This document shows positions 48,465-59,902 of a stretch of 64,000 nucleotides of DNA, one piece after another. Position 1 is the stretch's first letter. The number at the start of each line of letters is the position of its first letter. Origin of the DNA: Sambucus nigra (taxonomy: Eukaryota > Streptophyta > Magnoliopsida > Dipsacales > Adoxaceae). The DNA lies in assembly GCA_949130495.1 (NCBI GenBank), contig OX422214.1, positions 2,154,046-2,218,045 of the forward strand, read 5' to 3'. The position numbers and the translations under genes are program-made. A model generated the notes under the pieces. It was not told the origin of the DNA. It ran no database searches and saw only the letters and a program-made list of their open reading frames with translations.

Positions 48465-50598
48465 TCACCCGACCCCACTCACGGGGTTTGATGTTCTCCT
48501 TGTCTCTCCCATCCTATGATTATAAGCTAACAATCGGAACAAGTTGGGACCTCGCCCATAGATAAAGGATAGACCGGGAGACTCATCGTGACTAACTAGA
48601 AAGGGATCCTCGTGATGCTGGCTCAAAGTGTGATCTTGGCTCACTGATGCGGAGGGAACACCTAGGTTTCGTTCAATTTTTAAGATGCATGGGTCGGGCT
48701 CTAAGTCAGATGAACCACAACTTTTCTCCTCACTTGCCTTCAGGGCCTCTAGTGTTGTGGGTGGATTGTCACAATGAAGAAATTCATCAATTTTTGCTTT
48801 CAATTTACTTTCATCTAAGTGACTACATGAATCCAATAGGGATTGGCCTTCAATAGTAATACTTTCATCCACCTGCCCGAATTCTCTTTCAAAATCTTCC
48901 ATGCTCATGTCTCCTAGTTCTCTCTCTCGAGTAGTGCCTACGTCCTCTCTTACTTGCTCGATCTCCAGCTTCACCAGTTTTCTCTCTTCTAACCCCTCTC
49001 TCTTTCTGTCAATTGCGGTCACTACAAACCTCCCCCCCCCCACTTTCCTCTCATTGTCACAACTACCACTATTACTTGATGAAATAGGGCACACTCCTAA
49101 CGGCTCTCTCTTGTGGGACCCCTCATTCTCATGGCTCGACACTAAGTAGGACCCTAGGGCATCTCCACAATCATTTTCCTCAAAGTACTCCCCTACGATC
49201 TCGTGTATGAAGCTCACCGCGTGAAGGTCATCTTCTTCCCCTGTATGTTGGGCGACATGGAAGATGTTGGTCTCTAAGGTCATGTTCCCAAAGGTGAGTT
49301 GCATTCTCCCATTCCGAGTATTGATGATGGCGTTATCCGTAGCTAAGAAAGGGCGCCCAAGGATGATGGGAACATGGTTGCTCGAGTTAAATGAGGGCTC
49401 CGTGTCCCAAATGACAAAGTCTACCGGGAAGTAGAAAGTGTCAATTTGGACGATCACGTCCTCGACTATGCCTCTTGGGATCTTCACGGTTCGATCCGCT
49501 AATTATAGAGTGACCTTTGTGGGCTTGAGGTCGCCCAAGTCAAGTTGCCTATAGATGGAGTAAGGGAGGATATTGACACTTGCTCCCAAATCAAGTAAGG
49601 CTTTTTCGATTTTGTTTTCTCCAATGATGCAGGAAATGGTGGGTGCACCGGGATCTTTGAATTTAGGTGGGAGATCATTGAGTAGAATGGAGCTCACATT
49701 CTGTGCTAGAAAGAAATTTTTCTTTACCTTCATCTTTCTCTCTACCGTCAACAAGTCTTTAATGACTTTTCCATAAGCTGGAATTTGCTTAATGGCATCG
49801 AGGAAAGGTAAATTCAGCTTAACTTGTTTTAGCACGTCTAGCACGTCATCACGTGGGTTTCCTTTATGGGAAGGAATTCGCCTTTGAGGAAATGGTGCCA
49901 CGGAGGGTGGTTTCACTACTACCTCGGGCGCACTAGAGTCTTCTTTGGCACTCTCATTTAAGGAGACATATTCGGCCTCTTTCGTGCCAGGCGAAATGTC
50001 CTTGTCTTTAAGTACGTATCGTGGGGGAGGTGACAAGGCAACTACCCTCCCACTACGTAGAGTGGTAATTGCGCTACATTGCTCAGGATGGTCATGGGGT
50101 GTCGAGCTAACACTAGTTTGACCTTGGAGAGGTCTTTAGCCCTGGTTAGGAAACTTTCCCTTCTCTTGAACACTCAACGAGGATTGTATTTTTGACAGAT
50201 TCGCATTTATGTCGCCAATCAGACGATCATATTTGGCATTGGTTGCGATCTGGTTTGCGATGAATTGATGCATGGTATCCTCGAGAGTTCTCCACTGTGG
50301 TGGAATATAATTTCCTTGAGGTGGCGGTGATTGCGCATGTCCTTGCATGGGCGGGGCTTGTTGAAAATGTTGTGGTGGAAGAGGGGCAACATGCGAAGGA
50401 GGGTTCATTGCGGCATGTTGTTGCCCATAGCTAAAACCGGGATGATTTTTCCATGAAGGGTTGTATGAATTCCCGTGCGGGGCACCTAAATTACCCGTAA
50501 AGCCTCCTATACCACTAACTTGCTCCTGCAACATTACTTTGTAGGCGGGTATCGTAGGGCATTCCTCAGTTGAATGTCCCGCCTCACAAATCGCATTT
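48465..50598 (-). pseudogene. gag: Gag-protease of domain B2, truncated at the zinc knuckle
   Basis: It is homologous to 30992-32910. The knuckle reads NAICEAGHSTEEC, so the first Cys was lost at the junction with element A sequence. The protease keeps LLDLGASVNILP with its catalytic Asp. Stops occur near 50137 (after the FPNQG block), between 50136 and 50036 in frame, and at 49503 (between KVTL and LADRTVKIPRG). The final ORF (49487-48465) is longer than in B1 and ends with SNPVSGVG. RT, RNase H and integrase are absent, as in B1, so their loss predates the duplication. Confidence 0.87.
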
Positions 50599-51272
50599 GG
50601 TTCAAAACATTCTTCGACTTCATTTGGTTCAAAACATTCTTTGACTTCAAAAGTCTCGGAAGCAAAATCATCGTCGGATTAAAATAATAAATCCAATTCA
50701 TGTTCCCATAAGTGATTTTCTTCCCGATAATGATTTTCAACTTTCTCATTCTCACGCATACGCAAGCCCTCACCGAATGTCATAGGTTGAGGTGCGGACG
50801 AATGAAAATGAGAACTTTGAAAATTACCATCGGACTTAAAAGAAAACTAATTATTATAGGAATTTTGAAAACTATTCCAATTCATTTCAAAATTCTTATT
50901 ATAAGGAGGTAAAGGCCCAAAATCATTGTCATCATCATCAAAATTCCAATAACCCAAGTTTTTACTTTCGTTATACTCGCCCAAAGTCATATTTGAATTT
51001 GAAATTCTTTGGGATTCTAAGTATTCACCGAAAGTCATAGAATTACGGGCATTTTAAGAATTATAACAATGATTACCGAAAGAATTGGAATAAGATATGC
51101 TTACCCTAAAAATGTCTCGAAATGGCGAATTTCACAAAGATAGGTGCGCGCGAGAAATTCAAGCGTTTCTAAGTGCTCATATGTGGAAGTCCTACAAAAA
51201 GATTAGCAAATAATACAAATTTAAAGAAAATACTATGAAATACTAAATAAAATAAAGTCTAAAACAAACTCA
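50599..51272 (-). pseudogene. 5' internal region of element A with a repetitive acidic ORF
   Basis: The minus-strand frame at 51038-50847 contains two MTFGEY/MTLGEY-like repeats and an acidic run (FDDDDNDFG). A later frame from about 50770 has ENHYREENHLWEHELDLLF, a TAA, then SDDDFASETFEVKECFEPN. A 27 bp tandem duplication (about 50595-50648) adds a second ECFEPNEV-like unit. The last unit runs in frame into the knuckle of B2. It has no similarity to the B1 Gag domain that I can see and is not a known family. It could be the N-terminus of A's own gag-like protein. Confidence 0.55.
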
Positions 51273-51290
51273 TCCCCGGCAACGGCGCCA
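51273..51290 (-). promoter_or_regulatory. Primer-binding site of element A
   Basis: On the minus strand TGGCGCCGTTGCCGGGGA matches exactly the complement of the plant Asp-tRNA 3' end. It lies three bases from the LTR at 51294, proving the minus orientation of the element. Confidence 0.93.
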
Positions 51291-51293
51291 TTT

Positions 51294-52805
51294 TGATTAA
51301 CACGTGAAAAGTGTGCTCATGTATGTTTTCGTTTCACCGCGATAATACAAAAAAACATAAATTACGGCTACACTTGCGAAGCAAGCACAACGATAAGTCG
51401 GGTATCGAAAAATCCACTGAGACGAGATGCTAGAATTTATAGGATTTAGTACTCCTCAATAAAAGGGAAAAGGTGATTTACAAACTAAAAGAAAAATATG
51501 CATAAAAGGGAAATATTAATCTAGATGAGTGTCTTGAAACTAGATTAACAAAGCGAGTAAAATTATAGGTTGCATCGAATATCCCTCACCCGAGTTAATT
51601 TGTATAAAATGGTCACATGGGTCGACGAGTTATTACGAATGCGTCTCGTTTCGACAGTTAATTGAATCAAGGGTTGTCACGCCCCTAAATTCGCATAAAA
51701 GCCTAATAAGATTTTGGCGTCAATAAATATCATGGAAATTACGCATGAAAGGTCGTAAGCACGAGACATACATGATATGCCCCGTCAAATCTCCTAGGCA
51801 CAATAACTAGGACAACGCACCTGAAATAGACCCATAAACACCATCACCAAAGCAAAGCAACGCATCAACCCGAGTGAGTTCCATTCAAACACAACCTAAT
51901 TTAAATTAGCTAGAAAACATGGTAAAAACAAGGAAAAGAAAGCGGTAAATAAACGCGATAAATTTACACTAGAAAGAAAGAAAATAAATTATATAAATTA
52001 CACTAGAAATCAAGAATAATGGAAATACAACTATATTAAATGGAGAGGGTGAATGAATAGTCAACTTACAAAGCCAAAAGGGTGTCAATCCAAGAAGAAA
52101 TGAAGAAAAACTAACCAAAAACCCTCAAACCCTAAGCTACAACTCTCTAAAACTAACTATATACAAATTATCTCTGTTTTTACATCAAAATTCCTTTATA
52201 TAGTAAAAGGAATAAAATTAAAAAATAAAAGAGAAAAGAAAAGAAAAGCCCAAAATATCAGTAGAAAACAGGGGATCGATCGATCGATCCCCTGGGCTCG
52301 ATCGATCGATGCTCAAAAATCTAGCCCACCGTCTCCCACGATTTGGCAAAATAAGAAGGATCGATCGATCGACCCCTTTGGTCGATCAATCGATCAAGCA
52401 GGTATGAGCCCCCTGCCTCCTGTTTTGGGATGTTTACCTTTTTTTTTCCGTTGAAATCACCATAACTTCTTCGTACGGACTCAAAATTACGTACCATTCA
52501 TGGACACGCGAAGCTTGCGAGGAGGGATACAACTTTCGTGAAGATGATGGGCTAGGTACCCAAAATATGAATTGACTAAAATGCCTTTGAACGTGCGATC
52601 GCGTACGAAAATCGAGCGGAATGCATCCTAACTTCACACTTAGCATCCAAATACCTATAAAAGCTCAATTAACCCCTGCAAAACATGTTAATATAGAAAT
52701 CCAAGATTGTCTGGTTAACAAGCATAAATATAGGGAATAAGATACTCGAGGGGGCTAAAATGCGTAGGTTCGGAGGATGAAATACGTAATATTTGTGTAT
52801 CATCA
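51294..52805 (-). repeat. 5' LTR of element A (right copy)
   Basis: It aligns with 23525-25057 with scattered substitutions and a few small indels. The palindrome cluster is at 52271-52395, with the 20 bp palindrome at 52272-52291. Confidence 0.93.
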
Positions 52806-53580
52806 TCGGTGACCACTCCGAAATAGAGGGATACGATGACGATCTTAGAATTTTAGGCCTTATTTGATCGAAAGTACTTTCCTCCAGCAATCCATAAATA
52901 GATGAGGAGGAAGCTACATGATGTGATTCAAGGGAAGCGAACAGTGGCGGAATATGAAGAAGAATTTACTTGATTGTCAAATTTTGTGCCGGATGAGGTA
53001 AATCCAAAATAAAGGAGGATTTCAAAATTTATTTGGGGTTTTGAGTTGGAGGATAAGGCATCATCTGTTGGGGAACCCAACTTTGCAAACTTTTGGCGAT
53101 GTGATGAATGCAGCTTTACTTCATTACCAGGATCGCCGCCTTCACTTGAAAGTGAGTAAGAAGGTAGGAGCTTCTAGTCAATCTAGTAAATAAGGAGGAA
53201 GTGGTGTCGGTGGAGCGCTACCACCACCACAACAGTCTGGGAATAAACAGAAGGAACGGGACCTCCACCAGGGGGACTTGGCTAAAAAGCAATGGTTTGG
53301 GGGTTTCAACTTTAGAAGAGGTGGGTTTAGGCACGATCAGGGTGCTTAGCAATAAAAGAAGTTGGTCCAAGCGGGCTAAGCGGGCAGAGGGAATAATGGG
53401 GGTCGAGGCCAGCAGAGCCAATGCGCGAGGCAGTTTTAAAACAACAACTGAGGTTAACATTTGGAGGGTTTCACGGGCCGTTGTTTTCAGTGCGGTGAGA
53501 CAGGTCACATGAAGAAATCTTGTCCATAGTTGAATAGGGGGAAATTTCCAAGAGGCCCTCAGAATCTGCAGGCATAGCAA
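52806..53580 (+). pseudogene. gag: Gag of element O, second part with zinc knuckle
   Basis: It continues the Gag domain cut at 23524. MRRKLHDVIQGKRTVAEYEEEFT (split by no stop) is the typical Gag C-terminal helix block, followed by a Gly/Gln-rich linker in shifting frames. The CCHC knuckle CFQCGETGHMKKSC is at 53482-53523, with spacing CX2CX4HX4C intact. It would bind element RNA. Several stops (for example TGA after EEEFT, TAA in the linker) make it non-functional. Confidence 0.88.
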
Positions 53581-53640
53581 CAACCTCCATCACCTATTAC
53601 AGCCGTCCCATTGCAACAGGGATAACTCCAGTTTGTACGT

Positions 53641-54036
53641 ATGTATAATATCCAAGACGATTTGTTTCCTCTAGCACTATTAACACCGACAGCTATTGAG
53701 GGTAAGTTTCTCGTAAAAGGGTTTGTGGGTCGGGTGTTATTTGACACTGGCGCCACACACTCATTTATTGCCAAGCAATTTGCTCTTTCGACGGGATTGT
53801 CTAAGTCTGCCGGAAGTACTTTTACTAGTGTAGAGTATTCTATGGGATATGGATCACTTATACTTTTTATTATTAAAGGGGTAGCAATAGACCATGGTAG
53901 ATTGCGCTTTGAGGCCGACTTACTCGACCAGGATATGGTCGGGTACAATTTTATTTTGGGGATGGATTGGTTAGTGAAGTACCGGGCCATGGTAAATTAT
54001 TATAGGAGGAGTGTAGTTTTTTCCATTCCAGGGTAA
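53641..54036 (+). pseudogene. pol: Aspartic protease of element O
   Basis: A 131-codon open piece contains KGFVGRVLFDTGATHSFIAK with the canonical DTGA catalytic motif at about 53740. It also has the C-terminal block YNFILGMDWL, typical of chromovirus proteases that cut the polyprotein. The open piece stops at 54034-54036 where relatives run on into RT. Confidence 0.88.
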
Positions 54037-54059
54037 GAAATATTTTTGGTGGCTATGCC

Positions 54060-54960
54060 TCTTTCGGAGGGAGGTTCGAGCACCCACTTGTATTGTACGA
54101 AGTAGGAGACTTTATAAGAAATTATGATTTCCTTAGAATCGATTCCAGTTTCAGGGAATTTGAAGATATCTTTCAGGAGATCCCAGGCTTGCCTCTTAGT
54201 CGCGAGATTGAATTCGTAATTAACTTAGCGTGGGGAACCAGGCCGATTGCACGAGCTCCTTACCGTATGGCTCCTTTAGAAATGAGGGAGTTAAAGGATC
54301 AAATTCAGCAACTGTTGGGGAAGGGGTTCATTCAACATAGTACGTCGCCATGGGGTACCCCTATATTATACGTGAGGAAGTGAGATGGTTCCCTCCAGTT
54401 ATATATCGACTACCGCAAATTGAATAAGGTAACCATCGGGAATAAATATATGTTACCTAGAATAGACGATTTGTTTGATCAATTAAGAGGAGCGTCGTAC
54501 TTCTCTAAAATATATTTGAGGACAGGTTACCACCAGTTGAGGATCCAAGAGCAGACGTGTCGAAACCTGCATTCTTGACTACGTATAGATCCTATGAGTT
54601 TTTGGTTATGCCTTTTGGACTAACCAATGCTACTGCGGTATTTATAGACCTTATGAATTGAGTATTTCGGGATTTTCTGGACCAGTTTGTGATAGTCTTT
54701 ATTAGCGGCATTTTAGTTTATTCTCAAACTAAAACTGATCATACTGAACATTTACGATTGGTCCTGCAGACCCTACTGTATCATCATCTTTATGCCAAGT
54801 TCGAGAAATATGGCTTTTGGTTATAGGAAGTGAAGTTTTTAGGGCTTATCATGACGGTTGAAGGTGTTTTTGTGGACCCAAGCAAGGTTGCAGCGGTGAG
54901 GGAATAGGATCAACCCATGGCGCCAACGGAGATCCGTAGCTTTTTGGGTTTGGTTTCATT
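54060..54960 (+). pseudogene. pol: Reverse transcriptase of element O, both catalytic boxes lost
   Basis: The blocks [62 protein letters not shown] and [14 protein letters not shown] define the domain. Motif A, normally KIDLRSGYHQL, reads [11 protein letters not shown] (about 54508-54540), replacing the first Asp by Tyr. Motif C, normally FIDDILVYS, reads FISGILVYS (about 54697-54723), removing both Asp. A TGA follows YVRK at 54381, and frameshifts and a TAG lie further on. It is catalytically dead by any reading. Confidence 0.9.
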
Positions 54961-55445
54961 AAGGGTTTCTCCAAAATTACAAGTCCTTTACGAACATAAC
55001 CCAGAAAGGAGTAGGATTTTTTTGGGATGACTCTTGTCAGCTAGCTTTTGACGAGATGAAGGATAAATTAACTTCTTCTCCTGCGCTCTGATTGCCAAAA
55101 TCGGGAGTAGACTATTTGATCTTTACAGACGATTCTCTACAAGGATTAGGGGGTGTTGCAGCAGGAGCATATGGCCATTGCATATGCATCTCGCAAGCTA
55201 AAGCCCCTTGAAAAGAATTATCCCATGCATGCCGTAGTGGTGTTTGCCTTAAAGATATGGAGGCATTACCTCTTAGGTGAGAGATTTAGTCTTTTCACGC
55301 ACCATAAATCGTTACTATATTTGTTCTCGTAAAAATATCTAAATATGCGGCAACGATGTTGGTTGTAGTTCATAAAGAACTATCAATTCGATATTCACTA
55401 TTACCCAGGCAAGGCAAATGTTGTAGCTGACGCGCTGAGTCGAAG
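54961..55445 (+). pseudogene. pol: RNase H of element O
   Basis: KGFSKITSPL-like connection sequence, [57 protein letters not shown] and HYYPGKANVVADALSRR identify a chromovirus RNase H. A TAA within the KSLLYLFS block (about 55330), a TAG soon after, and an earlier frameshift disrupt it. Confidence 0.87.
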
Positions 55446-56500
55446 ACCCGTGAGACAACTAGCGGAAGTATGGAAAGCTAAATGGAAAGAACTTGGCCAG
55501 GATGATGATGTATCAAGAGAATACATGTCGGTATTGATCGTTGCACCTGTCATCATGATGCAAGTAGTAAAAGCACAAGGAGGGGATAAAGACTGTCAAG
55601 ACCGGGTACGTCAATTGCTGACCGAGGGAGTGGGTTCATACTCTATTAGTTCTGAGGGTGGGTTACATTTCCACGAAAGACTTATAGTCCCGAACGAAGG
55701 AGACTTGAGACGTGCTGTCATGATGAAATTCCATGGTTCAAGATTTGTAGTACATCCAGGCGGGGACAAAATGTATTAAGACATGCGTCATCCATATTGG
55801 TGGGTGGGAATGAAAAGGGACATTTCTGAATTTGTCTCGCAATGCACCACTTGTTAATTAGTGAAGGTGGACCACCAACGACCGACTGGATTATTGCAAC
55901 CGTTAGAAATGGGAAAATATCTCAATGGATTTTATCATAGGAATGCCAACGTTGCAAAGAGGCCATGATTCTATTTGGGTAATTGTCGATCATTTAACTA
56001 AATCGACACACTTCCTAACGGTACGGACGGATTACAATACAGCGCGTTATCCCCAGCTCTTTATTGTCGAAATTGTGAAACTTCATGGGGTGCCTATCAA
56101 TATAGTGTCGGATCGAGAAAAAATTTTTGTATCCCATTTTTGGCGAAGTTTCCAAGAGGCAATGGGAACCGAATTGTAGTTGATCACATCATACCATCCG
56201 CAAATCGATGGGCAAACGGAGAGGGTCAACCAAATGTTGGAAGATATGCTTCGCATGTGCAAACTTGATTTTAAAGGAGGATGGGAGCAATACCTTCCAT
56301 TGGTCGAATTTGCATATAATAATTCGTACTCATTTAAGATAGGTATGGTACCCTATAAGGCATTATATGGTCGACTATGTCGATCACCTGCTTGTTGGTT
56401 GGAAGTAGGATATAATAAGCTCCTTGGACTTGAAATGATCCAAGACATCTCTTTGAAGATTGAACTCATTCAAAATCGCATATGAATTGCGCAAGATCGC
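55446..56500 (+). pseudogene. pol: Integrase of element O
   Basis: The zinc domain shows H-SRFVVHPGGDKMY, MRHPYWWVGMKRDI and CTTC with stops at 55777 and near 55855. The catalytic core has IVDHLTKSTHF (Asp), NIVSDREKIFVSHFW (Asp) and DGQTERVNQMLEDML (Glu), so the DDE residues survive. A TAG at 56177 splits the core and an ATG replaces the usual Trp of the WDFI block at 55925. FAYNNSY and PYKALYGRLCRSP complete the core. It would have inserted element DNA. Confidence 0.9.
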
Positions 56501-56990
56501 CAAAAGAGTTATGCCGACGCAAATCGGAGGCACGTGGAATTGGAAGTAAGGGATCATGTTTTAGTAAGGGTGTCCCTAATGAAGGGTGTGACGCGATTCG
56601 GGAAGAGGGGAAAACTTGCGCCATGCTATGAAGGTCATTTTTCCATTATTGCAAAGGTATGCCTCGTCTCTTATCAATTTGCATTATCGGGACACCTATG
56701 GTAAATTCATGATGTATTACATGTCTCGTCTTTGAAGAAGTACAAAAGATGTGAGGGATCTCATTGGCATGTTCCATTGGACGATATCGAGTTACAGCCC
56801 GATATTTCATATGGGGAACAACCGGTTGCCATTTTAAACCACGGTGAGCGTAAACTAAGATCGAAAGTGGTGGCCTTGGTTCGAGTCCAGTGGAGACACC
56901 ACAATGATGAGAAATCAACTTGGGAATGAGATGAGGATATTCGAGAAAAATACCCACACCACTTTTTACCAGGTATGCCTAAATTTTAAG
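56501..56990 (+). pseudogene. pol: Integrase C-terminus and chromodomain-like tail of element O
   Basis: After DRQKSYADANRRH-like and GDHVLVRVSLMKGVTR-like blocks (reading through one stop), a frame from 56732 gives LQPDISYGEQPVAILNH, KLRSKVVALVRVQWRHH and DEKSTWE. Then a TGA and DEDIREKYPHHF follow. This is the chromodomain form of Tekay/Del chromoviruses, thought to direct insertion into marked chromatin. The sequence ends just before the polypurine tract. Confidence 0.85.
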
Positions 56991-57006
56991 GGAAAAATTC
57001 CCTTGT

Positions 57007-57019
57007 AAGGGGGGGAGTA
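57007..57019 (+). promoter_or_regulatory. Polypurine tract of element O
   Basis: AAGGGGGGGAGTA lies immediately before the 3' LTR and would prime plus-strand DNA synthesis. Confidence 0.93.
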
Positions 57020-59574
57020 TGTAATACCCCTTACTTTTGAGTAATTATTTTTATATTAAAATTGCCTTGTGGGTTAGTTATATAAAATAAAGTAAATAGA
57101 TGTAAATATTAATTTAAGTAATTTAAGAGTTAATATTTATGAGTATTGCATATTTACCATTTCGCGAATGTAAAAAGTGTAATATTATGTTATGTTAAGT
57201 CATCGGGCTTTAAAACGACGATTATGATTTATATTCCATTCGAGTTATTATTAAAATGTTAATATGATGTTCGAATAGAAATTTATGAACAATATCCCGG
57301 ATGTCAATTTAGAGGGCACAGTTAGTTCGGGAAGGGTCGAGATAGTCAAAAAAGTGCCAGGGTTGTTTTTGGGTTCTGGGGGTACTTTCCGACTATTTAT
57401 GACTTAAATAGAAGTTAGGAGTCATTTTAAGTGTGTAGTGGCATTTAATGTTGAACTTAATGCATTTGAGTTATATTTAGGTATTTAAGTCTTGCAAGAG
57501 CATTTAAATCTCATTTGTGTATTTTCTAAACCTAAAAGTTAGAGAGAAGTGATATCTTGAGAAACAGAAGAGAAAGAGAAGAGATTGTTGGTTGGATCTT
57601 GAAATCGCAACTACGAAGAGAAATCCCAGGATACAATCTTGAGGCAAGTTATTATACTTTCAAAACCTTATGATTATGTTAAATAAATGGTGTGATTAGT
57701 TATTGTTCTTAATATTTAACCCATTTAGAGTTTTGATTGAGTTTGTTGTTCAAAATCTTCACCTAGATAAGTTAGATATGATTTGAGTGTTGAATATTGG
57801 TAGGTGATCATATAGAAATGAGTTGTTGATAATATTTGTTGATTATAGTTAGTGTAGAGGGAAGAAGAATTGGAAGATTTATGTTTTGTAAGAAAAATGG
57901 GGGATGGCCGACTTATCTGGTATGACTGGTCAACCGCGGCCAAGCCGCCAGTCGACCGGGCCTAAGGGGAAAAGCCTACTGGTTGGCTCGCAAGGCAAAT
58001 TCCAAATACGCGATCGACCGGGGGTCAGGGGCCGTCGACCGGTACTCTATTTTCAGCCTAAGAATATGATTTTCTTTCTACTCTTTTATTTTGGGTTTAA
58101 GGCTTAGGAACCTTCTCTTAGGATGTATTGAGAAGTAATATGACCTCATATAAGGAGAGTGGTACTCTAGGACAGTACGGGAGTGTCCGGGCTTATTTCG
58201 GGGACTATTTATAAGGGTATAATGTCTCATTTCATCTAGTAAATGAGAGTAGGACTAGTGTAGAGTTCGATAGTGTGTTTTGGACCTTCGGGGGCTAGTA
58301 TGATAATAATTATATCATATAGACAAAATTGTATGTACTTATGATTTCAGAATGTAAGGATCGTATGTTTAATTTAATATAGTGTCTAATTATGGCACGT
58401 TTACACATACCTCTGTAAATGCTATCATAAGGGAAGTACGCGTTAGAGTTGAATCCCTTGGCTAATAATGCAGGGAGAGTATAGTCCTCAGGCCATGATG
58501 CCGGTTGTTACGTTGTATGATTGTATATTTCGAAGTGAGGTAATTTCGGGTACGGTTATGACTCACTGTCGAAGGTCTATGGCCGTTTCCCACGTGTTGC
58601 GTTTTAGGATACCCAGGTGGTCTTGGTTATATGCCCTGGAAGATGATAGTATTTAGGGGCGCATCCAGTGGAGTGACTCCCAAAAGGATGGTATTAGAAC
58701 CGTTATTCTTATGATTGTAACTCTTCTCATTGAAATGGTATTTTACCCAATTGATTAATTGACTGAAGAAAAGTGTGAATCAACTTTAATTTCCTATGGT
58801 CCCTAATGATTATTGACTTGAGAATATATTTCCAATTGATAAACTTGGCATGTGGAATATAGTTAGGTTACCCCATATTAAGTAGATTGGTAGTTTAACT
58901 TCAAATGAATGGTACACGTTAGGATGTGCACTTAGACGAGAGGTGAGGACGATTCATTGAATGAAGAGTTAATTGTATTGTTTATGAAAGTAGTATTCAT
59001 AATTGTCATGCATTTATTGACATGTATATCATATCAAACCGGGCCCTGACTAGTTTATATTTCTCCTTCTTGTGTGGTTCTTATATATGTTCAGGTGCTC
59101 CGCCGCATGGACGCTCGATGTGACCTTCCTTCCCAGTGTTAAGGAGCTACGGAATTTTGCGGATGTTTTAGGATTTTTGTAGTAGATACGTCATTCTTTT
59201 TATACTCTAGCTATGTTATGTTTGTATATTCGGGCGTGTTGCCCAAGTTTAGTATTCATACATACTGTCATACTTAGTGTAATCTTTTGTATTTAGTCTA
59301 TTAACGGACAACTTATTTGGTTATGTTTTGTAGAAATGTGGTTAAACGGTTATATATATATATATATCAACCTTTTGATATAAACTGATTGATGGAAGTT
59401 ACTTTTATCCAATTTGCAAAATAATATATGACATCCGTTTTCAAAATATTTGGTGGTTGTCTCGTATTATTATTATTTATGTGACAGTGATGCTAAGAAT
59501 GGACCGTTTGAGACTCCTGTTTTTATTAGAGTAGCTGGCCGACCACCTCTTATTTTAATAAGCGGGGTGTTACA
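57020..59574 (+). repeat. 3' LTR of element O
   Basis: At 2555 bp it runs from TGTAATACCCC to GGTGTTACA, followed by the GAGGT duplication at 59575-59579. It gives the intact form of the site into which element C inserted in the 5' LTR (GATGCTAAGAATGGACC, about 59488). The GTCGACCGG palindrome cluster is at 57945-58040, and a (TA)n run is at 59350-59365. Confidence 0.95.
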
Positions 59575-59579
59575 GAGGT

Positions 59580-59902
59580 ATTACTTTTGCAGGTTGTAGA
59601 AGAGATAAGTTCTTTATATGTAATGTTATTTTTTTTTATTGATTTGAATGTTGTATTATTTAATTAGGTATTAGGTTAAGATTGTATCACCCAAAGAAAA
59701 TTAAGGTCGTTTTAAGAATTTAAAACTAAAAATATTTCAATTTCAAGGCATGAAATTGGGGTTTCAAGCATATGTGAAATTGTCACCGTGCTCGAAAAGG
59801 TCTTAGTAAATAGTTTTTATTATATATTATTCTTTGTATGTTATATTGTGATATTTTGTAATTAATTATAGTGAGTCCATGCATCGCACGAATTGTAGCT
59901 AG
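59580..59902 (+). other. Right part of the split Helitron-like element
   Basis: Non-coding AT-rich sequence ends in ATGCATCGCACGAATTGTAG and CTAG. There is no gene. It joins 7727-8325 once element O and one GAGGT are removed. Confidence 0.45.

Larger units (their letters stand above)
27148..50598 (-). mobile_element. Composite B: non-autonomous Athila-like elements with LTR array
   Basis: The order, left to right, is: full LTR in plus orientation; 353 bp LTR fragment in minus orientation; internal domain B1; full LTR plus eight truncated LTR units in minus orientation; internal domain B2 truncated inside gag. B1 and B2 are near-identical over about 3.88 kb and both lack RT, RNase H and integrase, so this looks like a gag-protease-only family resembling plant TR-GAG elements. 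No target duplication brackets the complex, so its arrival involved recombination as well as insertion. Confidence 0.8.
23525..52805 (-). mobile_element. Athila-like retrotransposon A, inserted in gag of element O and carrying complex B
   Basis: Two LTRs (23525-25057 and 51294-52805) read, on the minus strand, TGATGATAC to CGTGTTAATCA. The flanks TCGAT (23520-23524) and TCGGT (52806-52810) are a 4/5 target duplication, and the host gag reads across the site once the element is removed. The primer site at 51290-51273 (minus) is the Asp-tRNA type of Athila elements. Only 2.1 kb of 3' internal and 0.7 kb of 5' internal sequence belong to A; the rest is replaced by complex B. Homology of the 3' internal zone with B (for example the CGATTGCATTTAGCG context) shows A and B are related subfamilies. 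Confidence 0.88.
8326..59574 (+). mobile_element. Ty3/gypsy Tekay-type chromovirus O with nested insertions
   Basis: The LTRs begin TGTAATACCCC and end GGTGTCACA or GGTGTTACA, flanked by the 5 bp duplication GAGGT at 8321-8325 and 59575-59579. After removing insertions the order is 5' LTR, initiator-Met-type primer site (22996), gag, CCHC knuckle, protease, reverse transcriptase, RNase H, integrase, chromodomain-like tail, polypurine tract (57007), 3' LTR. The integrase-adjacent tail with QPVAILNHGERKLRSK and VQWRHHNDEKSTWE is the form known from Tekay/Del chromoviruses, and the roughly 2.5 kb LTRs fit that clade. Reading frames are broken throughout and the RT active site is lost. Confidence 0.93.
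7727..59902 (+). mobile_element. Helitron-like element, split by the retrotransposon nest
   Basis: The left end reads A|TCTATTCTATAATATAAAACGGGAG, close to the TC-plus-TATAATA start seen in many plant Helitrons. The right end reads CATCGCACGAATTGTAGCTAG|T, giving a CTAG terminus followed by T, so the A|TC...CTAG|T rule holds. The total length without the insertion is about 0.93 kb (7727-8325 and 59580-59902), so it would be non-autonomous. The expected 3' hairpin is weak here (imperfect GTG...CAC around 59870-59890). No Rep/helicase is present. This is an inference from termini only. Confidence 0.45.
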
